Of a DNA stretch of 64,000 nt, positions 1 to 9,937 are shown piece after piece (positions within the stretch are counted from its first letter, which is position 1; every line of letters starts with the position of its first letter). The stretch comes from Candidatus Puniceispirillum marinum IMCC1322 (GTDB lineage Bacteria; Pseudomonadota; Alphaproteobacteria; Puniceispirillales; Puniceispirillaceae), in NCBI RefSeq assembly GCF_000024465.1, contig NC_014010.1, forward strand, positions 434,001 through 498,000. The letters run 5' to 3'. The notes beneath the pieces were generated by a model. That model saw nothing but the letters and a program-made list of their open reading frames with translations, did no database searches and was not told where the DNA came from. Position numbers and translations under genes: made by a program.

Positions 1-152
1 TCCAAATTGGAAAGTGACCATGCCATTGTCATGCGTGGCAGAACTATTACATTTCCGGCGTATCTTGAACCGCTTATGCGAAATCCGTTATCACCATAGC
101 CATGAATAAGCTGTAAGTCGCCTTTTTCAGAAAAGGTGCTTATATCGACCAT
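1..152 (-). CDS. Mth938-like domain protein (DUF498), 5' part only
   Basis: An ATG on the minus strand lies 2 bases after the secF stop codon and opens a frame that runs off the left edge, so about 50 residues are visible. They contain the pattern IHGYGDNGFRISG followed by a glycine-rich turn and VLPRMTMAW, the N-terminal hallmark of the Mth938/NDUFAF3-like family. In many alphaproteobacteria a gene of this family follows secF, which supports the call. Family members in eukaryotes assist complex I assembly; the bacterial role is not settled. The 2-base spacing suggests translation coupled to secF. The gene is cut by the window edge, not broken. Confidence 0.75.
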   Translation of the reverse strand, partial: MVDISTFSEKGDLQLIHGYGDNGFRISGSRYAGNVIVLPRMTMAWSLSNL

Positions 153-154
153 GC

Positions 155-1090
155 CTAACGCTCATACTCCGGCACCTCAATGCCATTTTCATCATCATCA
201 ACACGCTTCAGATCAAAGCGTGACAGCATACCAACGGCAATAAACACTGACGAATAGGTGCCAATGATAACACCCCATATCATAGCCAGCGCAAAGTCTC
301 GTAAAACAGCGCCACCAAAAATCACAATCGCGGTCAATGCAAGCAATGTTGTGACCGACGTCATAACAGTCCGTGACAAGGTCTCATTTAGTGACCGGTT
401 CAAGATATCACGCTGTTCATAGGATTTGTAGCGCCGTAGATTTTCGCGGACGCGGTCAAATACAACAACCGTGTCATTGATCGAATATCCGGCAATTGTC
501 AAAATCGCCGCCACTGTTGCTAGATTAAATTCAAAAGATGTTAATGAAAACAGGCCAATCGTTGACAATACGTCATGTGCCAGTGCCACAATCGCCGCGA
601 TGGAAAACTGCCATTCAAAGCGGAACCAGATATAAACAAGAATGGCCATCAGCGCGCACATGACAGCCAGAATACCTTTTTCTGCCAACTCGGCACCAAC
701 CGTCGGGCCAACAAATTCTGTGCGGCGGATATCGTAATCGCTACCAAGCATGTCAGTTACTGCTTTAATGGCAGCAATTTGGGCTTTTTCGTCACCTTCT
801 TGACGCTGAATACGGATCAGAACATCCGTCTCAGTGCCAAAACCTTGCAAGCTGACATCGCCCAAATTCAAAGTGCCAAGGTCATTACGGACTTTGGATA
901 TGTCCGCAGGGCCGGTCATATTGCGTGCTTCCAGCAAGATACCACCTTTGAAATCAATGCCCAGATTAAGACCAACCGTTGCAAACATCCCAATTGATGC
1001 CAGAACTAGAAATGTTGACAAAACCATGGTGATTTTTTGCAATTTCAGAAAATCAAAATTGGTATCGCTTGGTACTAGTTTTAAACGCAT
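155..1090 (-). CDS. secF: Protein translocase subunit SecF
   Basis: Inner-membrane partner of SecD; the pair uses the proton gradient to help pull preproteins out of the SecYEG channel on the periplasmic side. The 311-residue protein has TM1 around residues 20-40, the signature GIDFKGG at 44-50, a periplasmic loop to about 130, and five further membrane segments. The conserved segment GYSINDTVVVFDRVREN lies at about 201-217. Length is normal for the family. GGGA precedes the ATG. It is the second translocase gene of yajC-secD-secF, 51 bases after secD. Family assignment is secure. Confidence 0.97.
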   Translation of the reverse strand: MRLKLVPSDTNFDFLKLQKITMVLSTFLVLASIGMFATVGLNLGIDFKGGILLEARNMTGPADISKVRNDLGTLNLGDVSLQGFGTETDVLIRIQRQEGDEKAQIAAIKAVTDMLGSDYDIRRTEFVGPTVGAELAEKGILAVMCALMAILVYIWFRFEWQFSIAAIVALAHDVLSTIGLFSLTSFEFNLATVAAILTIAGYSINDTVVVFDRVRENLRRYKSYEQRDILNRSLNETLSRTVMTSVTTLLALTAIVIFGGAVLRDFALAMIWGVIIGTYSSVFIAVGMLSRFDLKRVDDDENGIEVPEYER

Positions 1091-1141
1091 TTTATATTTC
1101 CCTGATAGTCTTTATGGGGGGCATAACAACTGGATATAACG

Positions 1142-2725
1142 TTAAAGCACCAGTTCGTTTGGTTTCTTACGCTCAAGCCACAGCACAATGAACAGGCGCG
1201 TGACCATTACGGCGGTGAACATGGATGTGGCAATGCCAATACCAAGCGTTACAGCAAACCCCTTAATGGGCCCTGAACCAAAAATATACAGGAACGAGGC
1301 AGCAAATAATGTGGTCAGATTCGAATCAACAATCGTCGAGATGGCACGCTGATAGCCCCCATCAATGGCGGCCATTACTGACCGACCACGTTTTAATTCT
1401 TCCCGTATTCGTTCAAATATCAACACATTGGCGTCCACTGCCATACCCATGGTCAGAACAATACCAGCAATGCCGGGCAAGGTCAGCGTAGCCTGCAAGG
1501 CAGACAAAGCGGCAACAATCAAAATGACATTCACCAGTAACGCCATGTCAGCAAGGATGCCAAATGTGCCGTAGCTAAGGAACATATAGACTATAACAAG
1601 GCATAGCCCAACGATAGCGGCTATTTTACCAGCCTCAATAGAGTCCGCACCAAGGCCTGGGCCGATTGAGCGTTCTTCCATCACAATCAAAGGCGCTGGC
1701 AAGGCACCTGCCCGCAGAACAAGCGATAATTCGTTGGTTTCTGCAACTGTGAAATTACCAGTAATCTGGCCACTGCCAAAAATCTGGCTTTGTATCGTTG
1801 GCGCGGATACGACCTTACCATCCAAAACAATGGCAAAAGGCCGACCGATATTGGCACCTGTTACACGGCCAAAACGTTTGGCGCCCGCGGAATCAAGCTG
1901 AAAACTGACAGCTGGCTGATTATTCTGATCAAAGCTGGCTGTTGCATTTTCCAGCATTTCACCACTGACCATCACACGTTTTTCGATCACAAAATTGCGA
2001 CCATCTTCGCTATCACTTGGCAATAAAATACTGCCAGGTGGTACACGACCGCGCTCAACCGCTTCTTGTGGTGTAATCCGCATATCGACAAGCTGGAAGG
2101 TCAGCTTGGCAGTACGGCCTAGCAAGCGTTTTACCGCTTCAGGGTCGTCAACGCCAGGCAGTTGAACAAGAACCCGATCCAAACCCTGTCTTTGAATGAC
2201 AGGCTCTTTTGTACCTTCGGGATCCAGCCGTCGGCGGATGATTTCGATAGATTGCGCAATTGTGTTTGATTGTAATTCCGTCAGTCCGGTTTCGGAAAAT
2301 GAAATGACATAGACTAACGCGTTGCTGGCAACATTTAAGCCCGTTGCAAGTTCATTAAGTATCGCCTCGGCTTTGTCAGCATCATCAGCATCCCGAATGG
2401 TGACGTGTACAGCTTTGCCATCAACCTTCAGGTCAGCAAAGCGGATCTTATCATTGCGGAACTCCTGACGTATGGTCTCACCAATACTGTCCAAGCGTTC
2501 TTGTTCAACAATATCCATATCAACACGTAACAACAGATGGGATCCGCCTTGAAGGTCAAGACCCAGATTGATGTGCTTGCCAGGAAGAAAACCAAAGACA
2601 GACTCAACTGTACTGTCTGACTGATTGTCATTTTGCGTAGGCGCCAGATTAGGCAACGCAAAAAAGACGCCTAACAAAATGACAAAAAGAACGAGTAATT
2701 TTTTCCAGCCTTCAAATTGCAACAT
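1142..2725 (-). CDS. secD: Protein translocase subunit SecD
   Basis: Large inner-membrane subunit of the SecDF accessory complex. An N-terminal membrane segment (about residues 8-27) is followed by the conserved GLDLQGGSHLLL motif at about 55-66, a long periplasmic P1 region, and a C-terminal block of membrane helices containing MGMAVDANVLIFERIREELK. Length (527 aa) is typical. The frame can open at a TTG at 2734, but the ATG at 2725 is preferred because AAAAGG lies upstream and ATG is the stronger start. It sits between yajC and secF on the same strand and is probably co-transcribed with both. Confidence 0.97.
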   Translation of the reverse strand: MLQFEGWKKLLVLFVILLGVFFALPNLAPTQNDNQSDSTVESVFGFLPGKHINLGLDLQGGSHLLLRVDMDIVEQERLDSIGETIRQEFRNDKIRFADLKVDGKAVHVTIRDADDADKAEAILNELATGLNVASNALVYVISFSETGLTELQSNTIAQSIEIIRRRLDPEGTKEPVIQRQGLDRVLVQLPGVDDPEAVKRLLGRTAKLTFQLVDMRITPQEAVERGRVPPGSILLPSDSEDGRNFVIEKRVMVSGEMLENATASFDQNNQPAVSFQLDSAGAKRFGRVTGANIGRPFAIVLDGKVVSAPTIQSQIFGSGQITGNFTVAETNELSLVLRAGALPAPLIVMEERSIGPGLGADSIEAGKIAAIVGLCLVIVYMFLSYGTFGILADMALLVNVILIVAALSALQATLTLPGIAGIVLTMGMAVDANVLIFERIREELKRGRSVMAAIDGGYQRAISTIVDSNLTTLFAASFLYIFGSGPIKGFAVTLGIGIATSMFTAVMVTRLFIVLWLERKKPNELVL

Positions 2726-2799
2726 TCGGTGCAAACCTTTTTATAAAACAGTCAGTATAAAGTTTCCGTTATATGATTAGATTTATCAGATAACGAACA

Positions 2800-3129
2800 T
2801 TACTTCTTTTTGACCGGCTCGGTTTTGTTCTGGATATCAGCAATCATAGAGCGGACAATATGAACCTTTACGTCTTTGGCGATTTCCACCTCGACAGTCT
2901 CACTATCATCAACGACTTTAACGATTGATCCGGTTAATCCGCCTGATGTGATGATCTTATCACCACGCCGAAGTGCACCAAGCATTTCTTTATGCTGCTT
3001 AGCACGTTTTTGCTGAGGGCGGATCAACAGAAAATAAAATATCACCATTACAAAAATGATTGGTAACAGGCCAAAACCACCTTCGGCTAGGCCGCCAGAC
3101 GCTTGTGCAAATGCAGGTGAAATAAACAT
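2800..3129 (-). CDS. yajC: Preprotein translocase subunit YajC
   Basis: Small membrane component associated with SecDF. The 109-residue protein has a single membrane segment (about residues 20-39) followed by LLIRPQQKRAKQHKEML, the diagnostic YajC stretch, and a short cytoplasmic beta-rich domain with GDKIITSGGLTGSIVKV. GGAG precedes the ATG at a good distance. It is the first gene of yajC-secD-secF; the 138-base gap to the divergent ATPase gene must hold the promoters of both. Confidence 0.96.
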   Translation of the reverse strand: MFISPAFAQASGGLAEGGFGLLPIIFVMVIFYFLLIRPQQKRAKQHKEMLGALRRGDKIITSGGLTGSIVKVVDDSETVEVEIAKDVKVHIVRSMIADIQNKTEPVKKK

Positions 3130-3267
3130 GTTAAGAATGCTCCGTTATATTAATTAAATCTGGCAAGAACATAGCGACACTAGCCAAAACCTGCAATGAC
3201 CCATATTAAACTAAGTGGTTTAATTTTTTGGATGTTTAAATCAATCAAGACAGGATATAGGTAACGA

Positions 3268-4134
3268 ATGACCGATAATGACTCAAAATTTGTTTTAATT
3301 GAACAGGTGATCCGGATTGCTGAGGCTCTTGAGCGCATGTCTCCGCCTGCCCCAAAGCCCGATAATCTTGAATATGCCAACGCTTATGTATGGCATGCAG
3401 CTATGCGCCGTCTTGATCCTGTTCATGCCATTAATTGCGTCAGGCTTGATCTTTTACGTGGTATCGATCATCAACGTGACAATTTACTTGCCAATTCGAT
3501 TGCCTTTGGACGTGGTCTGCCAGCAAATAACGCTTTGTTATGGGGCGCACGCGGTACCGGCAAATCGTCTTTGGTAAAAGCCGTACATGCAAGCATGATG
3601 GAAAGTGGTTTGGACTGTGCGCTTGTTGAGATTCACCGTGAAGATATTGTCGATTTGCCTTTTTTGATGAGCTTTCTTGCGCAAATACCTCGTCAATTTA
3701 TCTTGTTTTGTGACGATCTGGCGTTTGATTCGGGGGAAACCAGCTATAAATCTTTGAAAGCTGCTTTGGAAGGCGGTATCGAAGGCCGGCCAAAGAACAT
3801 CGTATTTTACGCCACATCAAACCGACGCCATCTCATGCCACGTCAAATGATGGAAAATGAACGCTCAACGATGATCAACCCATCTGAAACGACTGAAGAA
3901 TCTGTTTCGCTGTCTGATCGCTTTGGTTTGTGGATCGGATTTCATTCAATCGATCAAGATGCATATCTAGAGATGATCGAAGGCTATATTTCACATTTTG
4001 GGATTAATGCCCAAAATATTGATGTCCGGCATGAAGCGCTAAGCTGGTCTGTGGGTCGGGGCGCCCGTTCTGGACGTGTTGCCTGGCAATTCATAGTTGA
4101 CTTGGCCGCTAGAACTGAAACAAATATTTATTAA
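3268..4134 (+). CDS. DUF815-family AAA ATPase
   Basis: Predicted cytoplasmic ATPase of 288 residues. Walker A GARGTGKS is at residues 93-100 and the Walker B-like strand FILFCDD at 144-150; a sensor-like segment FYATSNRRHLMP follows near 185. This layout and the N-terminal helical region match the DUF815 family (AAA-like, no firmly established function). It is divergent from yajC and convergent with the NlpD-like gene. Genes of this family commonly neighbour yajC in alphaproteobacteria, so an envelope-linked role is possible but only inferred. AGGT lies just upstream of the ATG. Confidence 0.88.
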   Translation: MTDNDSKFVLIEQVIRIAEALERMSPPAPKPDNLEYANAYVWHAAMRRLDPVHAINCVRLDLLRGIDHQRDNLLANSIAFGRGLPANNALLWGARGTGKSSLVKAVHASMMESGLDCALVEIHREDIVDLPFLMSFLAQIPRQFILFCDDLAFDSGETSYKSLKAALEGGIEGRPKNIVFYATSNRRHLMPRQMMENERSTMINPSETTEESVSLSDRFGLWIGFHSIDQDAYLEMIEGYISHFGINAQNIDVRHEALSWSVGRGARSGRVAWQFIVDLAARTETNIY

Positions 4135-4161
4135 ACAAATAGTTAAGGTGTTTTTTTAAAC

Positions 4162-5148
4162 TTAAATTATAACCAACCTTGGGTCGATAGGTTGCCGGGC
4201 TTTACGAATTTCAAAATGCAATTGCGGTGAATCAACGCGACCAGTTTGTCCCACAGTACCAATCGACTGTCCGGTCTCGACAATATCGCCTTCCTTGACA
4301 GTGACTGAGTCAAGATGCGCATAGGCTGAAATCATCCCACCATCATGTTTGACCAGAACCAAAGTCCCGAAACTCTTTACCTCGGTGCCAACAAAGGCAA
4401 CGCGCCCTTTTGAGGCCGCCGACACAATATCACCCTGCGCGGCGGCGATATTAACACCATCATTGCGAACGCCGCGCGCCGCGGGGCCAAACTCGGCAAT
4501 AACCTCGCCTTTGACCGGCCAGATAAAAGCGCCATCACCTGTTGGTGCAACAAATTTCTTACGTGGCGCCGATGCAACCGCCGTTTGTGTCGTATTTTCT
4601 GGTGCTGGGCTGGCGGCAGGTTGTGATGCGCCGGTGGATGCTATTCCCTTAGGAAGCCCCGTATCCAGAATGGAAAAATCCTGACTAAAGGGAAGCTGTA
4701 ACCTTTGTCCAATCGTCAGGCTATAGGGTTCCTGCAAATTATTGAGTTCTGCGAGCTGAAATTGGCCAACAGCATAGCGTTGTGAAATCGTTAATAGTGA
4801 GTCACCTGGCTTTACAATGTGAAATCGTGTTGGGTTAAGCTTTAATTGTTGTCCGGGACGTAACGTAAATGGCGCTATTAAATTATTTTGCAATATTATA
4901 GAGCGCGGCGTCACACGATAGCGCGTTGCAATGGTATAAAGATTGTCATTGTCACGCACTGTAATAACGCCACTTGCAGGCAGGATTTCAACAGCCACAC
5001 GCAATGGGGCTGTCACTACAGGTGCTGGTTCTGCGCGGCTTAGTGACAGATTAGGTTTTTTACAACCACTCAACATAGCAAAGGACATGATGCCGATAAT
5101 TAAGGCTGTCATAGTTGTGCGTGTAATGTTTTGATCTGCTTTATTCAT
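4162..5148 (-). CDS. nlpD: NlpD-like lipoprotein, LysM + degenerate LytM (M23)
   Basis: Likely outer-membrane lipoprotein that activates cell-wall amidases during division. From the ATG at 5148 the 328-residue product starts with a membrane segment ending in a LSGC lipobox, then two LysM modules (NLYTIATRYRVTPRSI and SLLTISQRYAVGQFQL), a low-complexity linker, and a C-terminal M23/LytM fold. The first two zinc ligands are replaced: the usual H-x3-D region reads NDGVNIA, while AYAHLD and LHFEI remain. The same loss marks E. coli NlpD/EnvC, which activate rather than cut. The ATG overlaps the pcm stop by 8 bases with GAGGG upstream; the longer TTG start at 5163 is less likely. Confidence 0.88.
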   Translation of the reverse strand: MNKADQNITRTTMTALIIGIMSFAMLSGCKKPNLSLSRAEPAPVVTAPLRVAVEILPASGVITVRDNDNLYTIATRYRVTPRSIILQNNLIAPFTLRPGQQLKLNPTRFHIVKPGDSLLTISQRYAVGQFQLAELNNLQEPYSLTIGQRLQLPFSQDFSILDTGLPKGIASTGASQPAASPAPENTTQTAVASAPRKKFVAPTGDGAFIWPVKGEVIAEFGPAARGVRNDGVNIAAAQGDIVSAASKGRVAFVGTEVKSFGTLVLVKHDGGMISAYAHLDSVTVKEGDIVETGQSIGTVGQTGRVDSPQLHFEIRKARQPIDPRLVII

Positions 5149-5779
5149 CCTGTTTGCCCTCAATCAGTGGTACAAAGGTCACAGCCATGAGATGTTTCCG
5201 TTCAAAACCAGCCTCTTGACGTTTCACCACCACGAGTTGTTGATTTTTTCCTAACCCCTCAGGTGCCACCATGATGCCGCCAATTTTTAATTGGTTCAAC
5301 AGTTTGTCGGGAATTTTATGGCAACCGCATGTAAGAATGATGCGGTCAAAGGGTGCTGCTTCAGGCCAACCCAGACTTCCATCACCTAATCTGAAGCTGA
5401 TGTTAGAAATGCGCAAGCTTCGCAATTTATTCTCAGCAGTCACCAAAAGCGGCTTAAGACGTTCCAGTGTATAAACGCGACGACATAATAAGGTTAAGAT
5501 TGCCGCCTGATATCCACTTCCTGTTCCTATTTCGAGCACGCGTTCGCGTCCCGTCAATTCAAGTGCCTCGGTCATGCGAGCGACCACATAAGGCTGGCTT
5601 ATTGTCTGATCAAGCGCTATCGGCAAAGATGCATTTTCATAGGCATGCTGATGAAGTGATTCGGGGACAAAAAGTTCCCGCGGTATATTTTCCAGAGCTG
5701 ATAATACAGTTGCGCTAAGAATCCCCTGCCCTCGCAGTGCCATAATTAACTGCGCCTTATGTTGGGTGAAATCCTCCAA
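5141..5779 (-). CDS. pcm: Protein-L-isoaspartate O-methyltransferase
   Basis: SAM-dependent methyltransferase that methylates isoaspartyl residues in aged proteins so they can revert to aspartate. The 212-residue protein has the SAM motif LEIGTGSGYQA at 82-92, the upstream PIALDQTISQPYVVARM segment typical of Pcm, and FDRIILTCGC at motif III. Length is normal. It lies in the conserved surE-pcm-nlpD order, 15 bases after surE, and its last codons overlap the nlpD-like start. A second, more divergent PCMT-family gene occurs at 24258. Confidence 0.94.
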   Translation of the reverse strand: MEDFTQHKAQLIMALRGQGILSATVLSALENIPRELFVPESLHQHAYENASLPIALDQTISQPYVVARMTEALELTGRERVLEIGTGSGYQAAILTLLCRRVYTLERLKPLLVTAENKLRSLRISNISFRLGDGSLGWPEAAPFDRIILTCGCHKIPDKLLNQLKIGGIMVAPEGLGKNQQLVVVKRQEAGFERKHLMAVTFVPLIEGKQDE

Positions 5780-5794
5780 TGTTCGCGACTCCTG

Positions 5795-6583
5795 CTAAAA
5801 ACTTAGCGGCTCAAATTCAAAAATTTGTTGATGGGCTGTTAAATCCATTCCCAATGGTGTCATCGCAATCCATCCATCCCTGATTGCCGCGCGGTCACTT
5901 CCCGGACTAGCATCAGGCTTGGAAATGAGTGGGCCAAGGCGGAAATGACCAGCTTTGGCACCATCTTCGATTATATCACCAAATTTGTGCTGATCGGTTG
6001 TGGATACCATCATCCCCTTGATTGTATCCGGATCACCTTTAGGAAAATTCACATTCGGAACTAGGCGATCCGGCCAGCCACTATTCCATAGATGCTGGAC
6101 AAGGCTTGCGCCATGCGCTTCGGCTACCTGATATTCTTCCCGGTTTTCGCGGCCTCCTTGCTGCGACAGGGCAATGGCAGGAATGCCAGCAAGTGTGGCT
6201 TCCATGGCTGCCGCCACAGTCCCAGAATACAGCACGTCATCGCCAACATTCATACCATGATTCACACCGCTCAAAACCAGATCGGGACGTTTATCAAGGA
6301 TCTTATTCACGGCAAAGATAATGCAATCGGCAGGCGTGCCCGAAACGGAAAATTCCTGATGCGCCACGTCTTTGATTTCCACATCACGACGCAAGGTAAT
6401 TGACCGTGATGCGCCAGAATGATTTTGCACGGGAGCAACTACCCATACATCATCGCTTAAACTATGGGCAATGGCGCGCAAAACCCGAAGGCCAACAGCA
6501 TCAATACCATCATCATTACATAATAATATGCGACCAAAAGATCGGTTTACGCCAGAATTGACGTCACGTTGATTTTTGGTCAT
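5795..6583 (-). CDS. surE: 5'/3'-nucleotidase SurE
   Basis: Metal-dependent nucleoside monophosphate phosphatase. The family's metal-binding aspartates appear as [11 protein letters not shown] (NDD at 23-25); GTPADC and [25 protein letters not shown] are also conserved. The 262-residue protein carries about 15 extra residues before the usual start of the fold. The ATG overlaps the serS stop by 4 bases (ATGA), so translation is probably coupled. surE-pcm adjacency is widespread in proteobacteria. Confidence 0.95.
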   Translation of the reverse strand: MTKNQRDVNSGVNRSFGRILLCNDDGIDAVGLRVLRAIAHSLSDDVWVVAPVQNHSGASRSITLRRDVEIKDVAHQEFSVSGTPADCIIFAVNKILDKRPDLVLSGVNHGMNVGDDVLYSGTVAAAMEATLAGIPAIALSQQGGRENREEYQVAEAHGASLVQHLWNSGWPDRLVPNVNFPKGDPDTIKGMMVSTTDQHKFGDIIEDGAKAGHFRLGPLISKPDASPGSDRAAIRDGWIAMTPLGMDLTAHQQIFEFEPLSF

Positions 6584-7866
6584 GCGCTTTGCTTAATCAG
6601 GCGATCAGTCCCCATATATGGATGCAAGGCCGCCGGCAGACATACTGTGCCATCTTCTTGTTGCCCATTTTCCAGAATGGCAATCATTGTACGACCAACC
6701 GCAAGACCCGACCCATTGAGCGTATGCAAGAATTGTGTTTCACCAGTGTCCTTGTCACGATAGCGGGCTTTCATGCGGCGCGCCTGAAATGGTCCACAAT
6801 TTGAACAAGATGAAATTTCGCGATACATACCGCGCCCCTCATCCTGACCTGGAAGCCATACTTCAAGATCATAGGTTTGTTCAGCTGAAAAGCCAGTATC
6901 ACCGCTACATAATTTAAGTACACGGTATGGCAATTCTAATTTTTGCAAAATAGCTTCAGCACATCCGGTCATGCGCTCCAGCTCAGCTGCCGAGTCATCG
7001 GGGTGACTGATCGATACCATTTCAACTTTTGAAAACTGGTGTTGACGGATCATGCCGCGCGTATCACGCCCAGCTGACCCCGCTTCGGAACGGAAACAAT
7101 TAGTATAAGCTGTCATCCGTATTGGCAGAATATCAGGCGTCAGAATGTCACCAGCAACAATGTTTGTAAGCGGCACTTCAGCCGTTGGTATCAACCATTT
7201 ATCATCGGTTTTATAAAGATCTTCTGCAAATTTTGGCAGTTGTCCAGTACCTGTCATCGTCTGGCTATTTACCAAAGATGGGGGCACTGTCTCAATATAG
7301 CCAAATTCGCTTGTGTGTGTATCAAGCATTAATGCAGCAAGTGCCCGTTCAAGGCGTGCTAACTGGCCTTGTAATACCACAAAGCGTGCGCCAGCAAGCT
7401 TAGCACCAAGGGCAAAATCCATTTGCCCCAGACCTTCGCCAAGTGCCACATGGTCAATCGGCGTAAAGCTAAAGGACGGAATGTCACCATATGAATGTAT
7501 TAGCTCATTATCATGTTCATCATCACCATCTGGTACTGATACATCCAGAATATTTGGAATTTCCATTAAAACGGAATCTAATTTATGCGCCAGATCAGCT
7601 TCGCGGGTCTCAATATCGGGCAGTGCCGTTTTGATATCATTGACCTCGGCAATAAGCGCATCGGCATCGCCACCATTGGCTTTAAGCTTTCCAATCTCCT
7701 TGGACGCAATATTCCTGCGTGACTGCATGTCCTGAAGTTCGCTTTGCAAGGCACGGCGGGCGCTGTCTATTTCCAGAATGGAAGACGCCGACATATCAAC
7801 CTTACGCCGTTTCATGGCAGCGTCAAATTGATCGGGATGTTCACGGATGAAACGGATATCATGCAT
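6580..7866 (-). CDS. serS: Seryl-tRNA synthetase
   Basis: Class II synthetase that charges tRNA-Ser (and tRNA-Sec where present). The N-terminal third (about residues 25-100) is the coiled-coil arm that grips the tRNA long variable loop; motif 2 is visible in [21 protein letters not shown] and motif 3 in [17 protein letters not shown]. At 428 residues it has the usual length. It sits between tatC and surE in the conserved block. Confidence 0.97.
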   Translation of the reverse strand: MHDIRFIREHPDQFDAAMKRRKVDMSASSILEIDSARRALQSELQDMQSRRNIASKEIGKLKANGGDADALIAEVNDIKTALPDIETREADLAHKLDSVLMEIPNILDVSVPDGDDEHDNELIHSYGDIPSFSFTPIDHVALGEGLGQMDFALGAKLAGARFVVLQGQLARLERALAALMLDTHTSEFGYIETVPPSLVNSQTMTGTGQLPKFAEDLYKTDDKWLIPTAEVPLTNIVAGDILTPDILPIRMTAYTNCFRSEAGSAGRDTRGMIRQHQFSKVEMVSISHPDDSAAELERMTGCAEAILQKLELPYRVLKLCSGDTGFSAEQTYDLEVWLPGQDEGRGMYREISSCSNCGPFQARRMKARYRDKDTGETQFLHTLNGSGLAVGRTMIAILENGQQEDGTVCLPAALHPYMGTDRLIKQSA

Positions 7867-7966
7867 TGGTCAGGCTCAGTCTTGCATCAATGGTAACAAT
7901 TTAACAATTCGTGTTTCGAATATATCAACTTTGGGTGTTTATACCATCGAATGGTGTCATCACAAC

Positions 7967-8917
7967 CTAATCATCAAATTCGTCATATTGGCGTTTATTC
8001 ATAATCTTTGCGCCAAATATTGATAATTCATACAGTATAATAATAGGAGTCGCCAGCAACACTTGTGAAATTATATCAGGTGGTGTCAGAATTGCCGCGG
8101 CCACAAAAGCGATAACAATCGCTATTTTACGTTTTTCCGCCAGCCCTTCAGGCGTCACAAGTCCTGCACGTGCCAGCAAAAGCAACACAACTGGTAATTC
8201 GAAAGCCAATCCGAATGCAAAGATCAAACGCATTACAAGTGAAAGATATTCGCTGATCCGCGGCTCAACTTCAATCGCCAACGCGCCTTCAGAAGCAGCC
8301 ATTTCAAAAGAGATGAAAAAGTTCCAGGCCAGCGGTGTCACGACGTAATAAACCATGGCTGCACCCATCAAAAACAGAACGGGCGTGGCAATGAGAAACG
8401 GCAAAAACGCCTGTTTTTCGTTTTTATACAGGCCGGGGGCTATGAACCGCCAGATTTGCATACTCATAATAGGAAACGTCACACATAAAGCGGTGAAAAA
8501 ACCGACCTTGATTTGGGTAAAGAATCCTTCATGAAGGGCGGTAAATATCATCCGCCCTCCGCCTCTGGCTTCCATAACATCAGCAAGCGGCGCTTGCAGG
8601 AAAATGAAAACATGATAGGCGATCGAGCTATTATCGGTACCGGGAATGGGCGCGACACAGATCAGGAACAGAATAATAAAGGCAGCAATCGCGATGCCAA
8701 GACGGTTTCGCAATTCGGTAAGATGTGCGACCAGTGACATCTTTACCTCACCATCATCATATGTCTGTGTGTCGTCATCGATGTTGGTTTCATAATCATC
8801 ATGTGATGATGCGTCGTCATTTTGCACATCGTCATCCATTTCGACATCTGCGGTTGTTTCGTCGATTATTTCAGGCTTTTGATTATCTGCCTTATTTTTT
8901 TTAGGAGGCTTAGCCAT
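7967..8917 (-). CDS. tatC: Twin-arginine translocase subunit TatC, acidic N-terminal extension
   Basis: Six-helix membrane core of the Tat pathway, which binds twin-arginine signal peptides and exports folded proteins. The canonical start MSLVAHLTELRNRL appears at residue 60; later SMQIWRFIAPGLYKNEK and LTPPDIISQVLLA are conserved. The first 59 residues are a low-complexity segment with about 20 Asp/Glu, cytoplasmic by topology. The start at 8917 fits the 3-base gap to tatB, but initiation at M60 cannot be excluded. The acidic extension contrasts with the lysine-rich tails of TatA and TatB here. Confidence 0.94.
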   Translation of the reverse strand: MAKPPKKNKADNQKPEIIDETTADVEMDDDVQNDDASSHDDYETNIDDDTQTYDDGEVKMSLVAHLTELRNRLGIAIAAFIILFLICVAPIPGTDNSSIAYHVFIFLQAPLADVMEARGGGRMIFTALHEGFFTQIKVGFFTALCVTFPIMSMQIWRFIAPGLYKNEKQAFLPFLIATPVLFLMGAAMVYYVVTPLAWNFFISFEMAASEGALAIEVEPRISEYLSLVMRLIFAFGLAFELPVVLLLLARAGLVTPEGLAEKRKIAIVIAFVAAAILTPPDIISQVLLATPIIILYELSIFGAKIMNKRQYDEFDD

Positions 8918-8920
8918 TAT

Positions 8921-9415
8921 TTACCCAGCAGATTTCTTCGACTTTTTGGTAGCCGAGGGACGCGTTGTTTTCTTTGGCGCCGGTTTCTTAACCACAGTTT
9001 TCTTTGGGGTCGTTTTCTTTGCGGCAGGTGACTTTGTGCCAGCTTGTTGCAGGTCATCACCGATCATGGCTTTAGCATCACCCACAAGTGATTTTACTTC
9101 TTCCAGATCAGTATTCCCAGCGATTGAACGTTTGGTTTCATCAACCGTATCTGCAAGATCACCAGAGGGGTCAATCGTATCCACAAGGTTTGAATAATCA
9201 CCCTGTTTGATATCGGCTATGGTGTTTTTCAGATCGCTAACCTCGGATTGCGAGGCAATATCTTCCATACCACGCGTAAATTCGCTAGCCATGGCGCGCA
9301 TCTGCCTCGTGAAGCGGGTAAATCCGCGTAACATCTTTGGCAGTTCCTTTGGGCCAACCACCATGAGTAGCACAAAAGCAACGACCAAAAATTCCCAGCC
9401 ACCAATATCAAGCAT
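8921..9415 (-). CDS. tatB: Twin-arginine translocase subunit TatB
   Basis: Tat receptor partner of TatC. It opens with MLDIGGWEFLVV, a single membrane helix and GPKELPKMLRGFTRFTRQMR, the TatB hinge and amphipathic helix. The C-terminal 40 or so residues are rich in lysine, proline and threonine (PKKTVVKKPAPKK). Length 164 aa is within the family range. It lies between tatA (16-base gap) and tatC (3-base gap). Confidence 0.94.
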   Translation of the reverse strand: MLDIGGWEFLVVAFVLLMVVGPKELPKMLRGFTRFTRQMRAMASEFTRGMEDIASQSEVSDLKNTIADIKQGDYSNLVDTIDPSGDLADTVDETKRSIAGNTDLEEVKSLVGDAKAMIGDDLQQAGTKSPAAKKTTPKKTVVKKPAPKKTTRPSATKKSKKSAG

Positions 9416-9431
9416 AGCTTCGACCTACCAC

Positions 9432-9797
9432 CTATGTCTTGGCGGCAGATTTTTTAGTCGCTTTTTTCTTTACTGCGGCTTTTTTCGGCGCGGCTTTCTT
9501 GGTGGCCTTTTTAGCGACTTTCTTTTTCGGCGCGGCTTTCTTGGCAGCCTTTTTCGGGGCGGCCTTCTTTACCGCTGGCTTTTTCGCGGCCTTGCGTGCA
9601 GGCGCAACCTCTATGACTTCGGCTTCATCCGTTTCGTCTGCATCAGCGTTATCTTCGGGGCCTTTTAGACCAGATTTGAAATTACGAAGACCTTTACCGA
9701 AATCGCCCATAAGAGATGAAACTTTGCCTCTGCCACCAAAAAGCAACAAAACCACAGCCAGAACAACAAGCCAATGCCATATGCTAGTGAAACCCAT
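9432..9797 (-). CDS. tatA: Twin-arginine translocase subunit TatA with histone H1-like tail
   Basis: Pore-forming Tat subunit. The 121-residue protein starts [16 protein letters not shown], then [21 protein letters not shown], the TatA helix and amphipathic segment. The last 50 or so residues are almost only Lys, Ala, Pro and Val in [11 protein letters not shown]-like repeats, recalling bacterial histone H1-like tails; the DNA is correspondingly repetitive (9440-9600). Most TatA proteins are about 70-90 aa, so the tail accounts for the extra length. It is first of tatABC, and the 140-base upstream gap can hold a promoter. Confidence 0.94.
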   Translation of the reverse strand: MGFTSIWHWLVVLAVVLLLFGGRGKVSSLMGDFGKGLRNFKSGLKGPEDNADADETDEAEVIEVAPARKAAKKPAVKKAAPKKAAKKAAPKKKVAKKATKKAAPKKAAVKKKATKKSAAKT

Positions 9798-9937
9798 GAT
9801 TTATCCTTACCTAAATTATTGTCATCGGAGTTTCCGAATATTGCGACACTATAGACAGGGTGTCTATACGGCACAAGAATTCCTTGTTCCGAAACTTATG
9901 AAATTAACGATTAGAATTGATATTCAAAATAGTGATT

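Noticed and set aside
4134-4162. Terminator between the DUF815 gene and the NlpD-like gene
   Set aside because: Only a 5-base AT stem (TTAAG/CTTAA) can form around the T-run; too weak to call.
9439-9600. Repeats in the tat region as a separate coding frame on plus
   Set aside because: The plus-strand frame is a low-complexity shadow of the Lys/Ala repeats of TatA and has no start signals.
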